Positions 21,501 to 29,332 of a stretch of 34,110 nt of DNA are shown piece by piece. The stretch is taken from positions 1-34,110 of the forward strand of contig JANSLP010000337.1 in assembly GCA_029298735.1 (NCBI GenBank), read 5' to 3'. This stretch comes from Ophiostoma sp. CBS 140.51 (taxonomy: Eukaryota > Ascomycota > Sordariomycetes > Ophiostomatales > Ophiostomataceae). The notes below the pieces were generated by a model that was not told the DNA's origin, made no database searches, and saw only the letters and a program-made list of their open reading frames with translations. A program made the position numbers and the translations under genes. The stretch's first letter is position 1, and each line of letters starts with the position of its first letter.

Positions 21501-21691
21501 CGACAGTCCGCCGCACAAACAAGGTGGCCAAGGCTGTGGTTGGTGGTGAAGACCGCGAGCAAAAGCCGGCGGCTGCGGGTGGTAGTGACGAAGGTGGTGC
21601 GCGTGCCTGGTTCGGCGAGGCACGTCTGGCAGCGTACGAGGCTGCTCTTGAGCAGCTTGGTCGTGAAGCGGCTGATAGCCGGAGGAAGTAG
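18521..21691 (+). CDS. DBP6: DEAD-box ATP-dependent RNA helicase, DBP6/DDX51 type, 1056 aa
   Basis: A probable nucleolar helicase for early 60S ribosomal subunit assembly, the known role of yeast Dbp6. Core motifs are in order: I AATGSGKT (455-462), Ia VPTREL, Ib TPGR, II DEAD (642-645), III SAT (694-696), ATDLAARGIDLP, and VI HRVGRTAR (948-955). The DEADKLLGQSYQQWL stretch after motif II is characteristic of the Dbp6/DDX51 group. The N-terminal 370 residues are low-complexity, with a Lys/Glu-rich region (about 140-250) likely to include nuclear localisation signals. A Ser/Asp-rich acidic insert (about 785-845) separates the two RecA lobes, and a shorter insert lies between motifs Ia and Ib. 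The protein is longer than yeast Dbp6, mainly because of these tracts. The start is ATG 18521 (MYARWVPP). No intron. Confidence 0.9.
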   Translation: MYARWVPPKSNAAASTPKPAAPVPAPTQEAPPPANSFNNVNGFSNRFAPPQPPPQYAARQAQQHTPAAPAESVPQKRKIVFEDDDYSNVSAARLGLMSSGGASAMTTAIKRPRSYDEPETESAPATDSASGAPPTGEKKKRKRRRKSKKRGGDDDEDENEDDGDEKEDKKEEGVEAKEEKKEERAEEKTAEKKVETKEEKKVAEKPDVAEETKEEKPKEKKGKKEKKEKKKETSAPEPTLAPTPAPVAAEPMDVDVEEPAAITTTDSTPTQDDTPMADELAETTEKKPKKEKKSKKAKQEAAIEEEVEELSFRHKALLEKKNKSLKKAQERTPATGAEGEGEDAEADAAKEPAELHGLEPLPQPAPIPEGTARPSYDTLPPWLADPVRVASTTRKPFAELGISPEYGIDERAATVLHDEKGWTEAFAVQTAVVPMLLPSRRQSSGTGRGDLVISAATGSGKTLAYVLPLIRDISRTRGVTRLRAVIVVPTRELVQQVQDVCETCARAYGSGGAGADGSKASGKKVRIGVAMGSQSFKKEQTTLMEEDQVFDPEGYKALLRKRQQWPFAAEEVKADASTTTSNAANPAETIGLPSSSSLPLPDHVIQYISSVDVLVCTPGRLVEHIQSTPGFTLDFVRWLVVDEADKLLGQSYQQWLTVVMDKLATPKTASKKARLGARDFADSRESGVRKVVLSATMTRDLSLLNSLRLSRPTHIILEGTARQSQGLAAEADNAEYILPDRLEESAIKVRDESQKPLYLVDLLLSALLSGDNINGTKAATKPAVDDSDSDTSGSDSDFDSDFDSSSDSSDSDSESNNDSSDSSDSDSSSDSDDSSSDDESVADRKKTKLPTSPFSSTVLVFTKSNENALRLSRLLALLAPDLAPLIGTITSTTRTSERRKTLRAFGAESSKKLRILIATDLAARGIDLPRLDHVVNYDMPPSVEFYVHRVGRTARAGQAGHAWTLYTKKEAGWFWPEVARQGNNNKAVVPSSSSTVRRTNKVAKAVVGGEDREQKPAAAGGSDEGGARAWFGEARLAAYEAALEQLGREAADSRRK
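20873..21050 (+). repeat. Ser/Asp codon repeat inside the helicase
   Basis: Alternating GAC/AGC-type codons encode a Ser/Asp tract of about 60 residues between the two RecA lobes. It would be strongly acidic and a good casein kinase 2 substrate (inference). Confidence 0.85.
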
Positions 21692-21921
21692 ACTTGCCGG
21701 CGGAGAGGAAAATAGAGGATGCACATATCATCAGCATAGGTACGGCGTTATATTGTCATATTTTAGTTGTCATAATTTCAAAAGCATTTTGCATTGTACG
21801 CAATATTAAAATCAGACCAAAAAGCATTGTTACCAACCATATCCCAATTTTATCTGACCGTCCAACTCCATAATCGAGGATATTAAGTAAATAAAATAGA
21901 AATCTACACAATAAAAGCCCC
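21692..21921. terminator. Shared 3' region of two convergent genes
   Basis: Only 230 bp separate the helicase stop from the stop of the convergent double-zinc-cluster regulator. The segment is AT-rich, with candidate poly(A) signals on both strands (AATATTAAAA on plus; TATTTTATTTACTTAATA on minus). The two 3' untranslated regions probably overlap. Confidence 0.5.
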
Positions 21922-24820
21922 TCACTGAGAGACTGGGAACGGCTCGAGGAAGGTCGGGTAGCCCATATTGTCCATGCTGGGCACCTCCGACTCCCATTCC
22001 CACATCTGGAACAGCGACATCTCGCCGGCATCTGTGGTTTCCAGTGCACCAGACATGGCCTGTTGAGGCATTGGTGGCAGTGGTGGCTGCATCAACTCGT
22101 GTCGAGCAATCGGTTGTCCCGTCGGCAAGAGTGTTGGAGGCATATCGTAAGTGGTCGGCCGCGGTGGATATGCATACTGCATTGTTCCGCCTGGTGGTGC
22201 CGGTGCTAAAGGGCTGTTCCGCATGGACATATCTGGAACCGGTATGCTCTGTGTATTTTGTGTCTGCTGTACGTTTCGTGTGTGCTTTGCAGTCTTTGTC
22301 TCTTGCGTATTCTGCTTGTTTGTCGTTGTCGTTGGTGCATTGGCAGTAACGCTCGCTTCCGGCTCGTGACGGTTCTTGGCCTGCTTTCGTGCCATCGGGT
22401 AGACTCCGAGCGGGTTTAGAATGTACTCGAGTGAGAATTGTGGTGACTCGACCGTCGCGGTGTTATTCGCTGTTGCTGATGTGTCGTCTGCACTGCTACC
22501 AATGGCCTCGAGCTGTTCGAAGCAACGAAGTGCCTGTTTGGCCGACTCATAGTACAGATCGGCCTTGATGTAGGTCCGCAAAAAGTCGAGTATCACCACG
22601 TTGCTCTGCAAGAAGCGGCGGTGTTGTGGAAGGAAGACGGGAACGGCCAGAGGGTTGACTCCGTCCAGGTCGAGGCCGTCGGTGCCCACGTGAGCATCTG
22701 CGCTCTCGGAATTCTCAGCCGTTCCTGTGTCGTCACCGTTGCGCCGTCCTCGGCGGCTGCTCAGCAGCGCCTGCCACGAGCTCAGGGTCATCACCAGCAC
22801 ACTGCTACACACCTGCGCATGCATCGCATAGGGCGTGTCCACCAAACTCAACCGGTCCGTCTGCCACAACTCTTCCAGCAGCTTAGCAATAACAATGGCT
22901 TTATTGCTGCACATGCGGTGGCAGCGCACCAAAAAGTCGAGTGGTGCATGGGCGCGGATCCATTGTGTTGCATGGTGCGGGAAGACGAGGTTTGCAACGC
23001 CCACACGGTACAGGTCGTTGAATGTCTGTGCCAACAAAATGTGCAGTCCAAAATAAAGTCCCAGCCGTCCTGACCCTCCACCGGCACCAGACCATCCAGA
23101 CCACCGAAACACACACGTATTCTCGGGTGTCATGCGCAGCTCATCCGGTACGGAAGCTTCGAGGGCGCGCAGTTCACGATCGAGGGAAGCAAACCGGCTT
23201 TCGCGAGAATCGGTAGACCACGGTACGTCACCCCTCAAATGTTTGACGTACTTTAGAACTTTGGCACGGATAGCCATGGCTCGAATGTAAAAGGCGCGCA
23301 AGTCCAGGTTAGAAGCGCCGGCGGAAGGAGTACCGGTCGTAGCCGGGTCGACAAACGGCAGCAGCCGGCCCGGTGTCAACATTTCGGTCACACAGGGCTT
23401 GTTGCGTACAAACAGCTCTTCTGTACAGGGCAGCTGCACCTGGATGTCGGCCGGATTGACAAACCGCAGCTGGTCGATGCCGCACTCCATGAAAGCGTCC
23501 TGCAGGAAACAACACCAGACCAGCCGGCGACGGCTCTCTTTTGTGGACCACGAGATGGTGCCGCCTCCAGACACAGACGACGACGCAGACGATGTGCTTC
23601 GTCGCTGCTGGGACGGCAGGTCGCAGTCATGCTCTAAATTTAATTGTAGCACCTGGACATGGCGTGCAACGACACCCGACAGCATAAATGCCTTGGCGTA
23701 CTCGCCGCTGCGCAGATAGTACTCGTGCACAAGCATCTCGGTCATCAGGCTCTCGACGTCGGGTGTGCCCAAGTGGTGGAAGATGCGCTGCATGGCCGTG
23801 GATGCCCAGCCGCTGCCGGCCTCGTAGAAGCGGGGCGCTGCCGAAGAGGATGAAGCCGTTGTTGGAGACACGGCCGCCAAGTCGGCGTAATGAAAGGGTG
23901 CGGCCAGAGCGCAAACAGCATGGATCAGGCCATACTCGTCGGTATAGACGGATTGCGGATCCCGGAGACGCTCAAAAAATGTAGGCATATGCAGGAAGCC
24001 CATACATCGTAAAGGGTGAATGCGGGCAAAGTAGCTGTCCAGAAGACCCTTGAGCCGGGCCATAGGTGGTAGTCCAGGGGCAATAAGCCATTCGGGAATG
24101 ACAGATGCTGGCGTTGGAGGCTGTGGCGATGATGTTGGAAGAGTTGTATCGTGCTCGGCCGAGACAGGCGACGGGAATGTGTCGGGTGGGTCATCTGCCA
24201 TGCTGCCATTGTCGGGAGCAGATGGGTACATCCCTGTCGATGCAGACGCAACCGGCGCCGGAGCCAGGGCCGGGACTAATGACGAAGTCGTCGCCGACGA
24301 GACAGAAGTTTCTCTCCGATTACCTTCATAGACGCAGGCAATGGCGCGCCGAGTGCAGCGCGTGCACGATGCACCGCCGGAGCACTTAGCCTTGGCCCGC
24401 TTGCATGCCGTGCATGATCTCAGGATGCGGCGCCGCTGCAGGCCGGCCTGCGTGGTGTTGGGTGTGGAGGAGAGAGTGCCGCCGTGATGGTTGGGCTGAG
24501 GACCGAGACCCGGACCCGAAGCGGAAGTCGCGGTTGAAGATGCGGGAGGAGCGTCACGATAGCTGCAAGGGGCGCCAAACTTGGCGCAATTGGCACACGT
24601 GACGGGCCGCCGGTCGCATTTGATCTGAACAGTTAGTAGGCAGGAACAACTGTGAAAGAGATCGAGAAAAGGGAAGGCACGATGGACGAAGGATGCGATC
24701 TGCAATTCGGCAGGTGCAACTGTTTGTGCCCACCAGCACCCTCCGTCTTCCATTGTTTGCAGGTTGTGGTGTACTTGCCTTCCGCCTGCGGCAGATAATG
24801 CAGCTGACCGACTCCATCAC
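21922..24820 (-). CDS. Zn2Cys6 transcription factor with two tandem zinc clusters, two exons, 914 aa
   Basis: A probable nuclear regulator. Exon 1 is 24820 to 24779 (14 codons) and exon 2 24624 to 21922. The 154-bp intron begins GCAAGT after AAG, a GC-type donor, and ends TACTAACTGTTCAG. Splicing restores cluster 1: C7-X2-C10-X6-C17-X6-C24-X2-C27-X6-C34. A complete second cluster follows: C85-X2-C88-X6-C95-X5-C101-X2-C104-X6-C111. Residues about 220-740 resemble the fungal-specific regulatory region (FARIHPLRCMGFLHMPTFFE onward). The C-terminal 170 residues are Thr/Asn/Gln/Pro-rich and may be an activation region. An ATG inside the intron (24753) opens the exon 2 frame directly and would give a 943-residue form lacking half of cluster 1. 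Divergent from the secreted hydrolase gene, so it is the natural candidate regulator of the genes to its right. Confidence 0.87.
24625..24778 (-). other. GC-AG intron splitting the first zinc cluster
   Basis: The donor AAG|GCAAGT matches the usual GC-donor consensus. The branch TACTAAC lies a few bases from the CAG acceptor. No GT donor nearby joins CIICRRRK to IKCDRRP in frame. The 154-nt length is not a multiple of three, so retention shifts frame and gives an 88-residue truncated product. Confidence 0.8.
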
Positions 24821-25266
24821 TCCATCCGTTGCTCAAACAAAACAAAGAAAAACGAAGAGGTAAGCAGAAAGGTGAAGGGGGTACGAGATGCGTTCCGGTC
24901 GGGGAGGGTATTTGTCTCGGTGACGATCCGGGGGAGCGATATGCGACAGGCGAGACTCGTTGCTCACATCGATCGACATGGACCAGCCCGACAAACAAAA
25001 AAAAAAAAAAGGGAACCGAGCTACAATTAACCTCAAATCCAGCACGCGATCATTCTCCGCATTGTCGCCATGGAGAAGAGGAGACAAGAGAGTCGAGCGG
25101 AAGAAGACGAAGTCCAAAATGGGATGGAAAAAAGAAAAGGTCGGGATGGAACAAAGACTCGTGCTAACACTTCACTAGGTTCTTATCTGGTTCGTCTGGC
25201 GCCGGTATCTCTGCCAAATAACGGCGCTGGTGCATGCAAAAGACAAAAGACGAAAAAGGACCCGCC

Positions 25267-25277
25267 ATCCGGGCCAC
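25267..25277 (+). promoter_or_regulatory. Shared 11-mer ATCCGGGCCAC, copy 1
   Basis: Identical to 28908-28918 in the transporter / fusion-gene promoter, and sharing its first nine bases with 28561-28569. It contains a CGG triplet. Candidate operator for the neighbouring Zn2Cys6 regulator; binding is inferred, not shown. Confidence 0.4.
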
Positions 25278-25539
25278 GCTACTGCACCTTCGGAACTCGG
25301 CGGACCCAGAGTCTTGCGTTGACAGTTGAGGAGAGAGCCGAGATCCTTGAGCCAGAACTCGACTCCTGTATACTCATGACCATTGCAAATCACAGGGGTC
25401 GTTGACGATAAGCAGAGCTTTCTTTTAACAAGAAGAAAATAGAGAAAAAGAGGACAAGAGGGAAAACAGAAACCGAAAAACAGGCCTCCAACTCGATTCG
25501 ACACGACGACGTGAGATTGCGTGGCGCGGCTTCTTTTGA

Positions 25540-25545
25540 TATAAA
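25540..25545 (+). promoter_or_regulatory. TATA box of the secreted hydrolase gene
   Basis: TATAAA lies 157 bp upstream of the ATG and is followed by a purine-rich and then pyrimidine-rich leader. This is a good core promoter position for a fungal gene. Confidence 0.6.
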
Positions 25546-25696
25546 GAGACGAAGAGAAAGAGAAAGGAGAAGTCAACTCAGCTACATTGGTCTGTTGCGT
25601 TCAGATCTCCACATCCTCATATCCTCTACACTCCATCTACACCATCCAAGCCATCTGCCCTCCTTGATAGCCTTGTGATATCGTCCCCACAACACC

Positions 25697-26512
25697 ATGC
25701 AGCTCTCATCTGTTCTCGCCACCATCGCGGGCCTGGCCTCCTCGGCCACCGCTTTCCGTGTCTTTGACAACACGGCCTACACCAACACCTCCATTGGCTT
25801 TGGCACATCCAACATCAACTGGATCCCCAACTACGTCTGCTCTCCGCTGCTGGCGGCCGGCTCTCTACCCAGCGAGGCCGTCTGGAAGGCCACCGTCCTC
25901 CAGTGGATCACCTACCCAGGCTACCCGCTCGTCCTCGACTGCGAGCAGCTCTACTTTAACAGCGCCGCCACGGCTGACACCAACCTGCTGTGGCTCTCCA
26001 CGCTGCAGACGTGGGCTGCTCAGGTGCTACCACCCAACTCGGTCGTGGGCTGGTACGGCCTTGTGGGCAACACCAACACGGCTCTCTACGACCACTACCG
26101 CACTCTGATTGCCAACCACACGCCCACAGCCTTTTTTCCCTCGGCCTACACGTTCACGGACAGCTTCTCGACCTGGAAAACATCTCTGACGACTGTACTC
26201 AACACGGCCCACGCCATCAACAGCTCGCTGCCCATTGTGCCCTACACCTGGCCGCAGTACCACGGCAACTACTCCTTTTTCCCCGTCGATCTGTGGCAGC
26301 AGGAGCTCAATTATCTGGCATCGCAGAGCGCCTCGTTCGCTGGCTTTATTATCTGGGGCGGCAAGAACCACGCTGTCTGCAATGATGCCTGCCAGGCGAC
26401 GGCCGGCCAGCAGCCGTGGTTGAACGCCACGCGCACGTTTTTGTCGAACCTGTACGGCCTGTACAATGGTGCGCCGACTCTGCCCGGTGCTCAGGTATTT
26501 TCCGGATTGTAA
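25697..26512 (+). CDS. Small secreted TIM-barrel hydrolase, GH56 hyaluronidase-like (tentative), 271 aa
   Basis: A likely extracellular protein. Residues 1-19 are a clear signal peptide (cut expected after SATA), and several N-X-S/T sites suggest N-glycosylation. The segment PLVLDCEQLYF holds an Asp-X-Glu pair (D81, E83) placed like the catalytic D-X-E of GH56 hyaluronidases. Further on, VPYTWPQYHG, then DLWQQEL, then GFIIWGGKNH around Trp220, follow the order of the late strands of the GH56 barrel. GH56 enzymes cut beta-linked N-acetylhexosaminides using the substrate's N-acetyl group. The protein is shorter than animal hyaluronidases (330 or more residues), so it could be a minimal barrel or another related family. 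Substrate unknown. No intron. Its promoter is shared with the double-cluster regulator, and the transporter gene converges on it. Confidence 0.75.
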   Translation: MQLSSVLATIAGLASSATAFRVFDNTAYTNTSIGFGTSNINWIPNYVCSPLLAAGSLPSEAVWKATVLQWITYPGYPLVLDCEQLYFNSAATADTNLLWLSTLQTWAAQVLPPNSVVGWYGLVGNTNTALYDHYRTLIANHTPTAFFPSAYTFTDSFSTWKTSLTTVLNTAHAINSSLPIVPYTWPQYHGNYSFFPVDLWQQELNYLASQSASFAGFIIWGGKNHAVCNDACQATAGQQPWLNATRTFLSNLYGLYNGAPTLPGAQVFSGL

Positions 26513-26965
26513 GCGAGGTCATGGATATGAAGCTCCTATATATAATGGCATGAATCGACTAGACGGAAGATAGACAGCAGTAGACTAAAAACTATTCACG
26601 AAAGAAATACATATTTACACATTTATTTGATCGCAGTGATGAGAGAGTGAAAAGAAAGAAACAGCCAACTCCGAGGCCCGGGTTTGGTGTAAGTCGGCCC
26701 AGTAGGGTAGCACTCTATCGCGGGTGGGTTACATGGTGCATCCTGTGGAGCATCGATCATGGGATCCATCTTGGCATCAACATCAGCTCCAGCATCTTAA
26801 AATAAGAGTTGTTCACATAGACGATTGTTAAAAGATATCAAAATAGACTGTGGTGTATTATTAAGTATATGCAGCCGCTTCCCGTTCGGACAACTACCCA
26901 AAGATACGAGCACACCCGATAGAGACCACCATTATTCAGACAACAGAATATCAGAACACTCCCAC
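26513..26965. terminator. 3' region between convergent hydrolase and transporter genes
   Basis: 453 bp between two convergent stop codons, AT-rich, with candidate poly(A) signals on both strands (TATATAATG, AAATACATATTTACACATTTATT). No coding sequence seen. Confidence 0.5.
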
Positions 26966-28432
26966 CTACACCTTGGCCTCCACCTCCGTCTCCGCCTCCA
27001 CAGCCTTGGTCGTCTCCACCGCCGAATGGTGATGCGCATCCACCTCGTTGGCCTTGTCCACGGCCGCCAGCTCCTGGTCGTCAATCGACTTGCGCACCGA
27101 CAGCACACTCGGCACAGCGACCACAAGACTCGCCATCGTCAGGCCCCAATTCATGTAGAACTGCGTGCGCGCGCTGATGCCCTCGGCATTGATGCGCCAA
27201 GCCATGGCGCCACCAGCGGGTTTGAGGGCCGAGTAGGTGCCGACAATGACAGCATTGACGGTTGGGCTGTGCGACTGAGCGCCAATGATCCAGTAACAGA
27301 AGCCCTGATACAAAGCGTCATAGGCGCCATAAAAAAAGTAGAGCAGCATGGGCCCTGCAGCGGTTGCTGTCTGGGTGTAGTCGACATCCTGCTTGAGCCC
27401 CTTGGCGAGGCGGGCATCGGCCCAGTCCTGGAACTTGTAGCCAGCGCCCCAGACAGCCATACCGGTGGTAAAAAGCACGGCCCAGCCGACGAGAGCACGC
27501 GTCGGGCGGCCACCGAGACGGGTCCAGTCGAGCACCGAGCCCATAAGCAGGCCTCCAAACATTTGGGCGATCCAGTAGAGTGCACCGTTCAGGGCGCGCG
27601 TCCGCAGGTTGAAGATGAGGCCGTTGACGTCGTTTTGTTGGTACGAGTAGAAGATGTTGGCGTTGTAGAACATGGGGTACAGACAGGCCACGCGCCAGTC
27701 GACGACGATGCGCAGCGTCTGCACAAACGACGTGCGCAGGTGCGACCAGGTAATCTTCTTGGACTTCTCCGTGACGCGTGCGCCGTTATACCGCTCCGAC
27801 AGCGACTCGGCGGGCACGGCCAGCACAGACAGCGCCCAGCCGAACAGCATAATGACAGTGTAGGCAATGTACGTCGAGTCGGTCACAGTGCCCGACGACG
27901 AGTGGAAGTTGAGGCCGAAACTGGCCAGCGAGCCGACGGCGCCGCCCAGATTGAAGACGATCCAGAACAAGCCAATGGCACGGCCGCGTGTGCGGTCATC
28001 CGTATAAGTGACCATCATCGTGCCCTGGGCGACCCAGAAAAAGGCAGCACCGAGACCGAGGAGGGCACCCGCAGCAATGACAAAGGCGCCGTTGCCCGTG
28101 CGGTTGTAGTTGAGCAGCGCGCCGGCGTACAGCGCATAGGTCCAGCCGCCGATGAGCAGTGACAGGCGCGGGCCCATGTACTTGTAAAAGGCGCCGACGA
28201 GGACAAGCGCTGCCGCAGCCGTAGCCGCGTGCGTGGCGACGTTGGAGTTGGCTGCCACGGTGCTGTTGACCTGGCCAGAGCCACCCATGCCCGTCAAGGC
28301 ATTGTACATGCCCGGGTTGCAAAAGGAGATGAAGGATATAAGGCCGATCTGGAACCACGGGTCGTGCTGCAGGCGGTAGAAGAAGCCATGCGCGCGCGGT
28401 GTCGGCGCCTCCAGAGATGTGTTGGAGGACAT
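26966..28432 (-). CDS. UNC93-type major facilitator membrane protein, 488 aa
   Basis: An integral membrane protein with about 11-12 hydrophobic segments. It matches the fungal UNC93-like branch of the major facilitator superfamily: an early FCNPGMYNALTGMGGSGQ segment after the first helix start, WTYALYAGALLNYN, AAFFWVAQGTMMVTY, and DDRTRGRAIGLFWIVFNLGG. Both ends are cytosolic-looking and polar, and the tail is rich in Glu/Val/Ala. Substrates of fungal UNC93 proteins are mostly unknown. Given the neighbours, uptake of an amino sugar or muropeptide sugar is a hypothesis only. The start ATG 28432 precedes MSSNTSLEAPTP. No intron is needed. A TATA box is correctly placed upstream. It shares a 0.9-kb promoter region with the divergent etherase-kinase fusion gene. 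Confidence 0.88.
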   Translation of the reverse strand: MSSNTSLEAPTPRAHGFFYRLQHDPWFQIGLISFISFCNPGMYNALTGMGGSGQVNSTVAANSNVATHAATAAAALVLVGAFYKYMGPRLSLLIGGWTYALYAGALLNYNRTGNGAFVIAAGALLGLGAAFFWVAQGTMMVTYTDDRTRGRAIGLFWIVFNLGGAVGSLASFGLNFHSSSGTVTDSTYIAYTVIMLFGWALSVLAVPAESLSERYNGARVTEKSKKITWSHLRTSFVQTLRIVVDWRVACLYPMFYNANIFYSYQQNDVNGLIFNLRTRALNGALYWIAQMFGGLLMGSVLDWTRLGGRPTRALVGWAVLFTTGMAVWGAGYKFQDWADARLAKGLKQDVDYTQTATAAGPMLLYFFYGAYDALYQGFCYWIIGAQSHSPTVNAVIVGTYSALKPAGGAMAWRINAEGISARTQFYMNWGLTMASLVVAVPSVLSVRKSIDDQELAAVDKANEVDAHHHSAVETTKAVEAETEVEAKV

Positions 28433-28560
28433 GATGAACTAGGGAGGTAAAGATGTAAAGTATGAATCAAATGAGGAGAATGAATGAATAATGTCAGAGC
28501 CAGCCAAACGATGCGATCGACAAAACGCTCAAGACAGACGCAGCGACTTGGTGAAGACGG

Positions 28561-28569
28561 ATCCGGGCC
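28561..28569 (+). promoter_or_regulatory. Shared 9-mer ATCCGGGCC, copy 2
   Basis: Located 129 bp upstream of the transporter ATG, downstream of its TATA box, so possibly within the transcribed leader. Same nine bases as copies 1 and 3. Confidence 0.3.
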
Positions 28570-28603
28570 CTGTCTTTGGCCCATGCAGAGATGTCACTAC
28601 ATT

Positions 28604-28611
28604 TTTATATA
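28604..28611 (-). promoter_or_regulatory. TATA box of the UNC93 transporter gene
   Basis: TATATAAA on the minus strand, 172 bp upstream of the transporter ATG, similar in placement to the TATA boxes of the hydrolase and amine oxidase genes. Confidence 0.55.
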
Positions 28612-28907
28612 TCTTGTTCTCTCGTCGTGTGGTCGGCCCTCCAGAAGGAACGTGAAATTGTGCAATCGTGCAAAAATGAGTGAAAGCGTGCGAAATGAGG
28701 AGAAGGCTTGCTATCGCGTGGTGGTTCGCAGATGGGGTTTTGCAGCCGTTGTTGGTGTCGAAAAAAAATTGGAGCCAAGAAACCAGACGGCGCCATCACA
28801 TCATTAGAGAAGGGGAGGGGGCTCAGGGGTGGCGGATCGCGGCCGAGCGACATCCGGTGTTAGTCGCAGCCAAGGCGGCCCCAGACGCCAAATTGTCTTT
28901 GTGCGAT

Positions 28908-28925
28908 ATCCGGGCCACACACCGG
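28908..28925. promoter_or_regulatory. Shared motif copy 3 within a CCGG-N8-CCGG inverted pair
   Basis: ATCCGGGCCAC (28908-28918) overlaps CGG-N8-CCG (28911-28924), the inverted CGG layout often bound by Zn2Cys6 dimers. It lies roughly mid-way between the divergent transporter and fusion genes. Binding is inferred. Confidence 0.4.
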
Positions 28926-29332
28926 TTGTCATACATCCACTACGACACTTGATAGTCTGAACTTCCGTCAATTTGACGTTTTTGCCATCCATCATTCGTG
29001 TTAGTTTTGTTAGTTCCACGTTCGTATCCGTAGACCATCAATAACAGCGGCCCGCTCTCAACACAACGACGACCGGCATCCGTGGCAGCGACGCATCTCG
29101 AGCAAGAATCTTCGCTTGTCGTCGTCTTTCCTCGCTTTTTCTCGTTTTTTGCTTCGCTCTTCCTCGCTTTCCAATTTCCTATATCATGTTAGCTCAGATG
29201 ATACCATTTCCAACGAGCATGTTCAACGAAGCACGTCGTATTAAATCGGGAGCCAGTCCAGTTTTCCACGCAAAAACTGCACCCGCTGCGACGACGTGAA
29301 GGTTGAGCAGGAACAGACTAGGCACGCTAGAC

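Larger units (their letters stand above)
24821..25696. promoter_or_regulatory. Divergent promoter region: double-zinc-cluster regulator / secreted hydrolase
   Basis: An 876-bp spacer. It holds an A14 run (24997-25010), several CGG triplets of the kind bound by Zn2Cys6 factors (for example near 25292-25306), the motif ATCCGGGCCAC (25267-25277) that recurs in the next divergent promoter, and a TATA box for the hydrolase gene. Confidence 0.6.
28433..29332. promoter_or_regulatory. Divergent promoter region: UNC93 transporter / etherase-kinase fusion
   Basis: A 900-bp bidirectional spacer. It holds the transporter's TATA box, two copies of ATCCGGGCC (28561-28569 and 28908-28916) and a CCGG-N8-CCGG inverted pair (28910-28925). 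The fusion gene side has no clear TATA box. No gene is seen. Confidence 0.6.

Noticed and set aside
24997..25010. A14 run as a possible retroposon tail
   Set aside because: No target-site duplication or element-like sequence flanks it. A simple homopolymer is the plainer explanation.
26825..28162. 445-codon plus-strand reading frame opposite the UNC93 gene
   Set aside because: It is a shadow of the transporter gene: high GC with third-position bias leaves the opposite strand open. The translation is His/Arg-rich and lacks domain character.
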